Shown: in pieces, positions 9,326 to 17,136 of the stretch
Layout: each line of letters starts with the position of its first letter
Numbering within the stretch: the stretch's first letter is position 1
Assembly: GCA_039184865.1 (NCBI GenBank)
Contig: JBCDAV010000006.1
Location: forward strand, 124,001 to 188,000
Source of the DNA: Thermohalobaculum sp039184865
GTDB lineage: Bacteria > Pseudomonadota > Alphaproteobacteria > Rhodobacterales > Rhodobacteraceae
Reading direction: 5' to 3'
Length of the DNA: 64,000 nucleotides
The notes under the pieces: model-generated
What the model was told of the DNA's origin: nothing
Database searches by the model: none
The model's input: only the letters and a program-made list of their open reading frames with translations
Translations under genes and position numbers: made by a program

Positions 9326-10348
9326 TCAGTTCTTCGACTTGTCGACCATCTTGCCGGCCTCGATCCAGGGCATCATCGCGCGCAGCTTGGCGCCGACTTC
9401 CTCGATCTGGTGGGCATCGTTGTTGCGGCGGATCGCCTTGAACATCGGCAGCCCAGCCTTGAACTCGCGCATCCATTCGCTGACGAAGCGGCCGTCCTGG
9501 ATGTCCTTCAGCACCGCCTTCATGCGGGCCTTGGTCTCCTCGCGCGGCAGGATCTGCGGGCCAGAGTGATACTCGCCGAACTCGGCCGTGTTCGAGATCG
9601 AGTAGTTCATGTTCGCGATGCCGCCTTCGTAAATCAGGTCAACGATCAGCTTCACCTCGTGCAGACACTCGAAATAGGCCATCTCCGGCTCGTAACCGGC
9701 CTCGACCAGCGTCTCGAAGCCCATGCGGATCAACTCGACCAGACCGCCGCACAGAACCGCCTGCTCGCCGAACAGGTCGGTCTCGCACTCTTCCTTGAAG
9801 TCGGTCTCGATGATGCCCGAACGCCCGCCGCCGATGGCCGAGCAGTACGAAAGGCCGATCTCCAGTGCGCGGCCTGAGGCGTCGTTGTGGACCGCCACCA
9901 GGCACGGCACGCCGCCGCCCTTGACGAACTCGCCGCGCACCGTGTGGCCCGGACCCTTCGGCGCCATCATGATCACGTCGACGCCGGCCTTGGCCTCGAT
10001 CAGCCCGAAGTGAACGTTCAGACCATGGGCGAAGGCGATGGCAGAGCCCTCACGCAGATTGTCATGGATGTGCGCGTAGTAAGTCTCGGCCTGCAATTCA
10101 TCGGGCATGGCCATCATGATGACATCCGCCCAGGCGGCCGCTTCGGCGATGCCCATGACCTGAAGACCCTCGGCCTCGGCCTTCGCAGCCGACGAGGATC
10201 CCGGACGCAGTGCCGCGGCGACATTCTTCACGCCGCTGTCGCGCATGTTGAGCGCGTGGGCGTGGCCCTGAGAGCCGTAGCCGACCACGGCCACGTTCTT
10301 GTCCTTGATCAGATTAATGTCGCAATCGCGATCGTAATAGACGCGCAT
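9326..10348 (-). CDS. ilvC: Ketol-acid reductoisomerase (class I)
   Basis: IlvC converts acetolactate and acetohydroxybutyrate to dihydroxy acids with NADPH and Mg2+, the second common step of valine and isoleucine synthesis. The 340-residue length marks the short class I form. The Rossmann loop is 'VVGYGSQGHAHALNMRDSG' at residues 22-40. The metal-binding knotted domain shows 'DFKEECETDLFGEQAVLCGG' and 'IEAGYEPEMAYFECLHE'-like segments. It follows ilvN and a small lipoprotein gene on the same strand and ends at a clear terminator. Confidence 0.98.
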   Translation of the reverse strand: MRVYYDRDCDINLIKDKNVAVVGYGSQGHAHALNMRDSGVKNVAAALRPGSSSAAKAEAEGLQVMGIAEAAAWADVIMMAMPDELQAETYYAHIHDNLREGSAIAFAHGLNVHFGLIEAKAGVDVIMMAPKGPGHTVRGEFVKGGGVPCLVAVHNDASGRALEIGLSYCSAIGGGRSGIIETDFKEECETDLFGEQAVLCGGLVELIRMGFETLVEAGYEPEMAYFECLHEVKLIVDLIYEGGIANMNYSISNTAEFGEYHSGPQILPREETKARMKAVLKDIQDGRFVSEWMREFKAGLPMFKAIRRNNDAHQIEEVGAKLRAMMPWIEAGKMVDKSKN

Positions 10349-10413
10349 CCTCGGGTCCCTCTCGGTTTGTTTTCAGGTTCTTTGTTGATTGGCGGGCGGG
10401 TTAGGCCAGCGGA

Positions 10414-11004
10414 TCATCCTTGTCCAGTGCCCTGTGCACTCTGGTTGACGATCAGCCGTTCCCACAGCTTGCGTGTGCAGACGTTATGAGGCTTCGACGC
10501 TTCGGGATCCACAACCATGCCCTGGCGCATCATCTCGCCCGTGACCATCATCGCCATGAAATTCGGCAGATCGCGCGCCGTGATCCCGCGTCTTGCTTCC
10601 TCGGGTCCGAAGATCGGACGTTGCGCGGAGGCCTGCGGAAACTCGAACCGGCGCAATTCCTGTGGATTGCACTTCCCGTCTTCCGGCGTGATGCGGATCG
10701 CGGGATCGTCCTCCGGGGAGTTGTCGCGGCTGCGGTCGATCGTGAAGACGACGGATGTCGGGCCGGACGCCGTGTCCGGCTGCAGCGCCATGTAGACATG
10801 CGGCACGTCGGCGGCCAGCGGTATGCGTGACTGATCGCCTGGGGCGGGCAGGGTGGCTGCCAGATCGTTCTGCGCCGTATCCGAAGACGGAGATGTCTCC
10901 GCCGGTGCCGACGTTTCCGGTTGCGGCGGTGCGGACCCACCCGGCTGCTCGCACGCAGCGAGGCCAAGACCAGTCAGCAGGATCAAAGCAGCGCGTAGGG
11001 TCAC
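10414..11004 (-). CDS. Small predicted lipoprotein between ilvN and ilvC
   Basis: This 196-residue protein begins with a lipoprotein signal peptide (MTLRAALILLTGLGLAAC; lipobox LAAC, Cys18). It continues with a Pro/Ala/Ser/Thr-rich linker to about residue 60 and a folded domain with two cysteines (CNPQE, NVCTRK). I do not recognise the family. Its ATG overlaps the ilvN stop by 4 bp and ilvC starts 65 bp downstream, so it is probably transcribed with the ilv genes although it has no evident part in amino acid synthesis. Confidence 0.7.
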   Translation of the reverse strand: MTLRAALILLTGLGLAACEQPGGSAPPQPETSAPAETSPSSDTAQNDLAATLPAPGDQSRIPLAADVPHVYMALQPDTASGPTSVVFTIDRSRDNSPEDDPAIRITPEDGKCNPQELRRFEFPQASAQRPIFGPEEARRGITARDLPNFMAMMVTGEMMRQGMVVDPEASKPHNVCTRKLWERLIVNQSAQGTGQG

Positions 11005-11570
11005 GACATTTCCTCTCCGCCACGGCTCATTGCGGCAATGCCCGTGCGCGTCAGCTCGACCAGGCCGAGCGGGATCATCAGATTGGCGAAGGCCTCGATC
11101 TGTTCCGACGTCTCGGCAAGCTCGAAGATGAACGAGGTCGGCGTCACGTCGACGACGCGCGCGCCCATGATCTCGGCCATGCGCAGGGCCTCGACCCGCC
11201 GGTCGCCGGTCGATGTCACCTTGAAGAGCGCGAGTTCGCGCTCGATATGCGGTGCTTCAGTCGTGAGATCGTGGACCGAGTGAACCGGAACCATGCGCTC
11301 GAGTTGGGCGTGGATCTGGTTGATCACTGCAGGTGTGCCCGTGGTCACAATCGTGATGCGTGAACGGTGTCCCGTGTGGTCGATCTCGGCCACGGTGAGG
11401 CTCTCGATGTTGTATCCGCGACCCGAGAACAGACCGATGACGCGCGCCAGAACGCCCGCCTCGTTGTCGACCAGCACCACGAGCGTATGACGCTCCTCGC
11501 CCTCTGCGATCGGATTGCGCAGGTTGTACGCGCTCTTGCGCGACGATCCGGGCTTGAGTGTCAGGTTCAT
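11001..11570 (-). CDS. ilvN: Acetolactate synthase small (regulatory) subunit
   Basis: This 189-residue protein is the regulatory subunit of acetohydroxyacid synthase. The N-terminal ACT domain ('HTLVVLVDNEAGVLARVIGLFSGRG' split around residues 28-52, then 'NIESLTVAEIDHTGHRSRIT') binds valine for feedback inhibition. The C-terminal domain near residues 100-185 is ALS_ss_C-like. A GAGAGGGAG ribosome site precedes the ATG. Unlike most genomes it is not directly behind ilvB: a plus-strand sulfotransferase gene lies between them. Confidence 0.96.
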   Translation of the reverse strand: MNLTLKPGSSRKSAYNLRNPIAEGEERHTLVVLVDNEAGVLARVIGLFSGRGYNIESLTVAEIDHTGHRSRITIVTTGTPAVINQIHAQLERMVPVHSVHDLTTEAPHIERELALFKVTSTGDRRVEALRMAEIMGARVVDVTPTSFIFELAETSEQIEAFANLMIPLGLVELTRTGIAAMSRGGEEMS

Positions 11571-11644
11571 GTCTTGCTCCCTCTCGGACAGCGCTCTTAT
11601 ATCGTCGCATCCGGCGCATCAAGAACAGGGCGGGCTCACCCGCG

Positions 11645-12412
11645 ATGGAAAACACGCCGCCACGGCTTTACCTCTGCTACGGTATGCCAAAATCGGGCTC
11701 GACGCTGGCGTTTCAACTGACCTGTGCCGCGGCCCGGCGATCTGGCTTTGACCAATCGCCGCTCGTCGGCGAGTCCAACGACTTCGGTGCGCGAGAGCCC
11801 GAAGTGTTTGCCGACCTGCTGCGCGCGGCGCGTGAGAGGGACCGACGTCTGGTCGTTGTGAAGACCCACGCGCCACCGCCCGACGACATCGTCGCCGAGA
11901 TTGAACGCGGCGATGTCAGGGCTCAGGCGATCTGTCGCGACCCGCGGGATGTCGCGCTCTCGATGCTTGACGCGTCGCACCGCGGCGATGCCTGGGGAAA
12001 AGCCGGGCCGGGACACAGGATAGCAATTCCCGATGATGCGCGCCCACGGCTTCGGCGGCATGTGAACCGGTATCTGCGTTGGGCTGCGTTGCCCAACGTG
12101 CTGCGTCTCGACTACGAGCATGTGGCCTTTAAAGGCGCGCAGGCGGCCGGGAGTATCGCCGGCCATCTGGGCGTTCGCCCGGCAGCCTTGCGGGATATCT
12201 GGGCCGCCAACAGGCATTTCACGCAGTTCAATCAGGGCCTGCGATCCCGGTACGAGACGGAACTTAGCGGCGCGGATGCTGCCGACTGGTACGCCGAGTT
12301 TCGTGAGTTCATTGACGAGCATTGTCCGAAGATCTCGCATCGCAACGATCTCGCGACCTTTGCCGCGCGCATGGCCCGCTTCATGCGATCCTCAAAGCGG
12401 GCCATGCGATAG
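11645..12412 (+). CDS. Sulfotransferase-like protein (P-loop, PAPS-binding type)
   Basis: This roughly 255-residue protein starts with 'YLCYGMPKSGSTLAFQL', matching the 5'-phosphosulfate-binding loop of sulfotransferases (PKSGST). A second motif, 'AICRDPRDVALSMLDASHR' near residue 97, corresponds to the 3'-phosphate-binding region (R-DPRD-S). It would transfer sulfate from PAPS to an unknown acceptor. The ATG at 11645 puts the P-loop near the N-terminus as in the family. It lies on the opposite strand between ilvB and ilvN and ends 13 bp from the ilvB end, convergent with it. Confidence 0.75.
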   Translation: MENTPPRLYLCYGMPKSGSTLAFQLTCAAARRSGFDQSPLVGESNDFGAREPEVFADLLRAARERDRRLVVVKTHAPPPDDIVAEIERGDVRAQAICRDPRDVALSMLDASHRGDAWGKAGPGHRIAIPDDARPRLRRHVNRYLRWAALPNVLRLDYEHVAFKGAQAAGSIAGHLGVRPAALRDIWAANRHFTQFNQGLRSRYETELSGADAADWYAEFREFIDEHCPKISHRNDLATFAARMARFMRSSKRAMR

Positions 12413-12424
12413 GTTGCGTCCGGC

Positions 12425-14218
12425 TCAGACCAGAACAGCGCCCGTGCTCTCGATTGCGCCCTCGGTCGACGCCTCGCCCAGCAGCATCTCGTTGTGCGCC
12501 TTGCCCGACGGGATCATCGGGAAGCAGTTGGCGTGCTTTTCCACCATGCAATCGACGATCACCGGCCCGTCATAGGCCAGCATCTCCTCGATTGCGGCGT
12601 CCAGATCAGTCGGGTCGTCGATCTTGATCCCCTTGCAGCCGAACGCCTCCGCGAGCTTCACGAAGTCGGGCAGGGCTTCCGAGTAGCTGTTCGAGTACCG
12701 CTCACCGTGCAGCAGTTCCTGCCACTGACGCACCATGCCGAGGCGCTCGTTGTTCAGGATGAACTGCTTGATCGGCAGGCGATACTGCACCGCGGTCGAC
12801 ATCTCCTGCATGACCATCATCCAGGACGCCTCACCGGCAACGTTGATCACCAGGCTTTCGGGATGCGCGACCTGCACGCCGATGGACGCCGGCAGGCCAT
12901 AACCCATGGTGCCCAGGCCCCCGGAGGTCATCCAGCGGTTCGGATCCTCGAACCCCATGAACTGCGCGGCCCACATCTGGTGCTGGCCGACTTCGGTCGT
13001 TACGTAGCGATCCTTGTCCTTGGTCAGCGCCTCAAGACGTTCGAGCGCGTATTGCGGCTTGATGAACCGATCGGAGTTCGCATAGCTGAGGCACTTCACG
13101 GCCTTCCACTTGTCGATGACCTGCCGCCAACCGGTGATGTCGCGGGTCTTCGAACCGCGCGCCCGCCAAACGGTCAGGATCTCCTCGAGAACGTGGGCAA
13201 TATCGCCGACGATCGGCACGTCAACGTGGATGTTCTTGTTGATCGAGGACGGGTCGATGTCGATGTGGACCTTGCGCGAGCCCGGGCTGAATGCGTCGGT
13301 TCGGCCGGTGATCCGGTCGTCGAAGCGCGCACCGATGCAGATCATGCCGTCGCAATCATGCATCGCCATGTTGGCCTCGTACGTGCCGTGCATCCCGAGC
13401 ATGCCCATCCAGTGCTCGCCCGAGGCCGGATAGCAGCCCAGCCCCATCAGGGTCGAGGTGATCGGGAAGCCGGTCTCGGCCACCAGTTCACGCAGCAGTT
13501 CGGACGCGCGCGGGCCCGAGTTGATGACGCCGCCGCCCGAGTAAAGGATTGGCTTCTCTGACGTTTCCAGGATTTCGACGGCACGCAGGATCTGATCGCT
13601 GTCACCCTTCAGGCGCGGCTGGTAGCGCGAGATGTTGGCCTCGTCCGGCGGGGTGTAGGTGCCGTCGGCGAACTGGACGTCCTTCGGGATGTCCACCAGC
13701 ACCGGTCCCGGGCGCCCCGTGGTGGCGACGTGGAACGCCTGGTGCATGACGTCGGACAGCTCATCGGTGTCCTTGACGAGCCAGTTGTGCTTGGTGCAAG
13801 GCCTTGTAATTCCGACAGTATCCGCCTCCTGAAAGGCGTCATTGCCGATCATGAAGGTCGGCACCTGACCGGACATGACGATGATCGGGATGCTGTCCAT
13901 CAGGGCGTCCGCGAGGCCGGTGACGGCATTGGTGGCGCCGGGGCCGGAGGTGACCAGAACGACGCCGGGCTTGCCGGTGGACCGCGCATAGCCCTCGGCC
14001 ATATGGGTGGCACCCTGCTCGTGGCGGACCAAGATATGGCGGATATCGTTCTGCTGGAAGATCGCGTCGTAAATCGGGAGCACGGCCCCGCCGGGGTAGC
14101 CGAAAACCACTTCGACGCCCTGGTCCTTGAGCGCCCGGACGACCATCTCGGCCCCCGTCATGGTATTGGAATCTATGGCGTTTTCCGCCTCCATCGTGGT
14201 CGTGCCATCACCGGACAT
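12425..14218 (-). CDS. ilvB: Acetolactate synthase large (catalytic) subunit
   Basis: This 597-residue ThDP enzyme condenses pyruvate with pyruvate or 2-oxobutyrate, the first common step of branched-chain amino acid synthesis. It carries the N-terminal ThDP domain ('GYPGGAVLPIYDAIF', catalytic Glu in 'HEQGATHMAEGYAR'), a central FAD/DHS-like domain, and the C-terminal ThDP-Mg domain with 'VAGEASWMMVMQEMSTA' and 'ILNNERLGMVRQWQE'. The GDG of the ThDP motif is GEA here, which I believe also occurs in other alphaproteobacterial homologues. GGGAG precedes the ATG. It is controlled by the attenuator upstream. Confidence 0.97.
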   Translation of the reverse strand: MSGDGTTTMEAENAIDSNTMTGAEMVVRALKDQGVEVVFGYPGGAVLPIYDAIFQQNDIRHILVRHEQGATHMAEGYARSTGKPGVVLVTSGPGATNAVTGLADALMDSIPIIVMSGQVPTFMIGNDAFQEADTVGITRPCTKHNWLVKDTDELSDVMHQAFHVATTGRPGPVLVDIPKDVQFADGTYTPPDEANISRYQPRLKGDSDQILRAVEILETSEKPILYSGGGVINSGPRASELLRELVAETGFPITSTLMGLGCYPASGEHWMGMLGMHGTYEANMAMHDCDGMICIGARFDDRITGRTDAFSPGSRKVHIDIDPSSINKNIHVDVPIVGDIAHVLEEILTVWRARGSKTRDITGWRQVIDKWKAVKCLSYANSDRFIKPQYALERLEALTKDKDRYVTTEVGQHQMWAAQFMGFEDPNRWMTSGGLGTMGYGLPASIGVQVAHPESLVINVAGEASWMMVMQEMSTAVQYRLPIKQFILNNERLGMVRQWQELLHGERYSNSYSEALPDFVKLAEAFGCKGIKIDDPTDLDAAIEEMLAYDGPVIVDCMVEKHANCFPMIPSGKAHNEMLLGEASTEGAIESTGAVLV

Positions 14219-14270
14219 TGGTCTCTCCCTTGACTCCGGTTTCCCCGCCGCCGCGCTGGCGATCGGGCAT

Positions 14271-14291
14271 AAAAAAAGCCCCTTTCGGGGC
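14271..14291 (-). terminator. Attenuator terminator in the ilvB leader
   Basis: On the minus strand, GCCCC-GAAA-GGGGC forms a 5-bp GC hairpin with a GNRA-type loop, followed directly by seven T. It lies between a Val/Leu/Ile-rich leader peptide and ilvB, as expected for amino-acid-controlled premature termination. Confidence 0.88.
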
Positions 14292-14306
14292 CCACGCGCG
14301 CAACAA

Positions 14307-14332
14307 GTGTGATGATCTTCAGGCCATCACAC
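14307..14332 (-). promoter_or_regulatory. Leader hairpin overlapping the end of the ilvB leader peptide
   Basis: GTGTGATG pairs perfectly with CATCACAC around a 10-base loop. The 5' arm lies inside the last codons of the leader peptide and the 3' arm just after its stop. This places it as the pause (1:2) hairpin of a ribosome-controlled attenuator. Which segment makes the antiterminator was not resolved by eye. Confidence 0.7.
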
Positions 14333-14366
14333 CCCAGCGCGCAACGATTACGAGTACGACGTTCAT
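14319..14366 (-). CDS. ilvB operon leader peptide
   Basis: This 15-codon frame encodes MNVVLVIVARWGVMA and ends in TGA. Seven of 15 residues are Val, Leu or Ile, clustered at residues 3-8, so a ribosome short of charged Val, Leu or Ile tRNA would stall there. A GGAGA ribosome site lies four bases before the ATG. It starts about 25 bases after the predicted promoter and is followed by a pause-like hairpin and a terminator before ilvB. It is too short for ordinary gene callers. Confidence 0.88.
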   Translation of the reverse strand: MNVVLVIVARWGVMA

Positions 14367-14389
14367 GTCATCTCCGGTTTCGATGGCTG

Positions 14390-14418
14390 TCCATAGCGCT
14401 GCAATTTTCTTGCGTCAA
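14390..14418 (-). promoter_or_regulatory. Predicted sigma-70 promoter of the ilvB leader transcript
   Basis: On the minus strand TTGACG (14418-14413) and TATGGA (14395-14390) are separated by 17 bases. The -35 box matches the consensus at five of six positions; the -10 box is weaker. The start point would fall roughly 15-20 bases before the leader-peptide ATG. Confidence 0.6.
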
Positions 14419-14487
14419 GCGGGTACGTGGTGAAACTGAGACACAAATTTTCAGCGCATTAACCGGACCGGCGCTGGCAAAACAGGC

Positions 14488-14531
14488 GTATGGCTCGCGT
14501 ATGGCATCTGTATGGCTCGCGTATGGTATCT
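14488..14531. repeat. Tandem array of four 11-bp repeats upstream of the STAND ATPase gene
   Basis: Four 11-bp units follow one another without gaps. Units 1 and 3 are GTATGGCTCGC, unit 2 is GTATGGCATCT and unit 4 is GTATGGTATCT, so the array can also be read as two 22-bp units with one mismatch. The 11-bp period matches one helical turn, so a protein could bind all units on one face. It lies about 95 bp before the STAND gene start and about 70 bp from the divergent ilvB promoter. The rest of the 406-bp gap (14219-14624) is the ilvB leader region. Confidence 0.75.
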
Positions 14532-14624
14532 GTACGCCCGCCAAAGTCGACCCGAACGGGTTAACCGCTTTCTGAGGCGAGAAGATTTCGGTAACCTCCC
14601 GCAATTGGTGTGGAGGGGGCGTGC

Positions 14625-17093
14625 ATGGATGCGTTCTTCAGTGATGGTTGGGTCTGGGCTGCGATTGCAGCATTCGCAGCTCTTGGCGCGTTCTACTACA
14701 CGCGGCGTCAGGCGCGAACTGCGGAGGAGCAGCGTGCAAGCGACGAATATCAGAAACTGCTCGACCGTGAAAAAGAAGCGAAGGCCAACGCCAAACCGAC
14801 GTGGCCGGTGGTGCCACCTGTCGGCGTGGCATTGGATCGAGACGTCATTGGTCGAGAAGAAGATGTTCGCAGGCTGCGCGAGACCTTAACCAAATCGAGT
14901 GCTGTGGCCGTGACGGCCGGCACCTCGGCCGGAGCGGTTGTCAAGGGGCGCGGCGGACTCGGCAAGACGACGCTGGCCAAGTTCTATATCGCCAAGTACC
15001 GGGAGAGCTATCACGGCATCTGGTGGCTGCGGGCGCAGGCTCAGCAGACGGTGATCGAGGATCTCGCGGATCTGGCGGCGACGCTGGGCGTTGGCGAAGC
15101 CGACAGCGCTCCCGAACAGCGGGCCAAGCAGGTACTGGTGCATCTGCAGAGCCAGACCGATCCGTGGCTGCTGGTCTATGACAATGCCGAGACGATGGAG
15201 GATCTGCGCGACTGGCTGCCCGAGGGCGGCAAGATCCACCTGCTACTGACCAGCCGCGAGGGCGAGTGGCCCGACCGCTTCACCATCCAGGCGGCGGATG
15301 CGCTGGACCCGGAGAAAGCCGTCGCCCTGCTGCGCCAGGAATCGAAGCGGGAGGATGATCCGAACGGCGCGCTCGCGCTAGTCGAGGCACTGGATTTTTT
15401 GCCGCTCGCCATCGTTGCGGCAGGGGCTTGGTTGAAGGATGCGCCGTCCGAGAGCTTTGCCGATTATCAGGAGAAACTGGCCGAGCGGATCAAGCACAAA
15501 CCCAAAGGCATGACGGATTATCCGGACCCGGTGTTCGGCGGGGTCAAGCTGAGCCTGGACAAGCTGTCGAATGACGCCGCGCTGCTGATGAAGGTGTTCT
15601 GCTGGCTGTCGCCGGATGACCTCTGGCCAGCGCTGGTGACGGCGTTGGCGTCCAAGTTGCAAGAGCATGAAGATGGGCATGATTATTGGAAACCAGTGCC
15701 CGATGTACTTTGGGCGCTGGCGCGGGATGCATCTCGCGTGGATCGGGCCTTTGCCGATTTGCGCGATAGGTCATTGCTGGAGCATGACGAGGGGGATCGC
15801 TGGCGTCTGCATCGGCTGACGCAAGAGGTGCAGCGGAGTTTGCTTGCTGGTTCCGCCAATGGTTCGGCCCCGGGCGGAGTCTCGGGGCCTCGCGGAGCAA
15901 CGGATAGAGGTCCCGGATCAAGTCCGGGACCGAGCCCGGAAGAAACGGAACGGGAAAGCGCCTTCGCCGAAACCTCTGCCATCTTCGTCTTCAGCGATCA
16001 GTCGGATTGGCGCGCGGTTGCCTCGGCAATGGTCGCGGCTGGATATCCGTATGACAGCGATTTCCGTGAACACTGGCCAACCTGCGCCCGGCTGAACCCG
16101 CACATCGCGGCATTGATGCGCGACCCGCCCGCAACGGCAGCGATGGACTACCTGCTGAACCAGGCATCGATCTATCTGGATGTGCAGCGGCGGGATGAAT
16201 TGGCGCTAAGCTACTCGGAGAAATCCCTGGGTCTGAAGGTCGCGCGGCTGGGCGAGGCTCATGAAAAGGTCGCGACCGGGTACAACAACCTGTCTTTGCA
16301 GTTCGAGCGGTTTGGTCGATTTGAGGAGGCTGAGCAACATGCTGCGCGGGCCGTCGAGATTTCTGAGGCTTTGGAAGACTGCGATGAGGCGCAATCTGCG
16401 ATCTGGCTATCGAACCATGGGCTGATGGCAAACCACCTGTCGCGCAGGCTGGAGGGCTCGGCGCGGGAGGAAATGCTGGCGTTGGCGCGGCGGCGCTATG
16501 ACGAGGCGTTAGAGATTGATGAGCGCTTGCATGGCCGCGAGAGCGCCGAGGTCGCGAAAAGCCTTATCAATCTGGCCGACCTTTGGGCCTTGCAGGGGCT
16601 TTGGGAGAAGGCGCTTGAGGCCTCTGGCGAGGCGCTGACGATACTGCGCAAGGTGCTGGATGCGGGCGATCCGACGCTTGCGACAAGCCTGAACAACCTG
16701 GGCGGTCAGTTGCTGCTATCCGGGCGGGTTCGGGTGGAGGCCACAGGCGAGAGCGCGCTGGATCTGCTGGAGCAGGCACTGGCGATCCGGGAGGATGCTT
16801 TTGCCGATCTGCCGCGGCATCCGGATCGGGTGAACACGGCGGGTTGGCTTGCCCAGGCGCATTGGTGTTTTGAGGCGCTTGGCGAGGCCGAGGCCGATCC
16901 GGCGCGGGCAGCGGCCTTGTGCCAGGCTTATGGTCTCGATCCGGAGCTGCAGAAGCGGCTTGGTCTGGATTGTGCCGCGCGGGCGATCGCGTGGCGGGAG
17001 CGGGGGGAGGAACCTCCGGGTCAGATGCAGATCCTCGATGCGCAGCGGCCGATCGCAGCCAAGGATGGGCCAGGGGCCCATCCTACGGGGTAA
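14625..17093 (+). CDS. Membrane-anchored STAND (NB-ARC) ATPase with C-terminal TPR repeats
   Basis: This 822-residue protein starts with one membrane segment (about residues 8-25) and a charged linker. The NB-ARC-type ATPase follows: P-loop GRGGLGKTT at 108-116, Walker B 'WLLVYDN' at 181-187, sensor 'LLLTSRE' at 206-212 and the FLPLA variant of GLPLA at 258-262. A winged-helix-like region runs to about 405. After a low-complexity linker (410-445) come TPR units with 'NNLSLQFERFGRFEEAEQHA'-type helices to about 750. STAND proteins act as switches that oligomerise on sensing a partner; many bacterial ones are in defence. The ATG at 14625 has GGAGGGG upstream. A helicase gene follows. Confidence 0.85.
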   Translation: MDAFFSDGWVWAAIAAFAALGAFYYTRRQARTAEEQRASDEYQKLLDREKEAKANAKPTWPVVPPVGVALDRDVIGREEDVRRLRETLTKSSAVAVTAGTSAGAVVKGRGGLGKTTLAKFYIAKYRESYHGIWWLRAQAQQTVIEDLADLAATLGVGEADSAPEQRAKQVLVHLQSQTDPWLLVYDNAETMEDLRDWLPEGGKIHLLLTSREGEWPDRFTIQAADALDPEKAVALLRQESKREDDPNGALALVEALDFLPLAIVAAGAWLKDAPSESFADYQEKLAERIKHKPKGMTDYPDPVFGGVKLSLDKLSNDAALLMKVFCWLSPDDLWPALVTALASKLQEHEDGHDYWKPVPDVLWALARDASRVDRAFADLRDRSLLEHDEGDRWRLHRLTQEVQRSLLAGSANGSAPGGVSGPRGATDRGPGSSPGPSPEETERESAFAETSAIFVFSDQSDWRAVASAMVAAGYPYDSDFREHWPTCARLNPHIAALMRDPPATAAMDYLLNQASIYLDVQRRDELALSYSEKSLGLKVARLGEAHEKVATGYNNLSLQFERFGRFEEAEQHAARAVEISEALEDCDEAQSAIWLSNHGLMANHLSRRLEGSAREEMLALARRRYDEALEIDERLHGRESAEVAKSLINLADLWALQGLWEKALEASGEALTILRKVLDAGDPTLATSLNNLGGQLLLSGRVRVEATGESALDLLEQALAIREDAFADLPRHPDRVNTAGWLAQAHWCFEALGEAEADPARAAALCQAYGLDPELQKRLGLDCAARAIAWRERGEEPPGQMQILDAQRPIAAKDGPGAHPTG
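15868..15931. repeat. Pair of palindromes inside the STAND ATPase coding sequence
   Basis: Two hairpin-forming palindromes lie 17 bases apart. One has arms GGCCCCG and CGGGGCC at 15868-15891. The other is GGTCCCGGA-TCAAG-TCCGGGACC at 15909-15931 with perfect 9-bp arms. They encode the Gly/Pro/Ser-rich linker between the ATPase and TPR parts, which suggests that a REP-like mobile palindrome was inserted in frame. Confidence 0.7.
17063..17083. repeat. REP-like palindrome at the 3' end of the STAND ATPase gene
   Basis: GGATGGGCC-AGG-GGCCCATCC is a perfect 9-bp inverted repeat covering codons just before the stop. No T-tract follows on either strand, so it is not a standard terminator. It resembles dispersed palindromes seen in Rhodobacterales genomes (recollection, not checked). 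It may reduce read-through into the helicase gene or stabilise the upstream mRNA. Confidence 0.6.
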
Positions 17094-17136
17094 CTATCCG
17101 CTGGCGCGGCCGCTCGCGTCCCGCTAGGTGTGGGCG

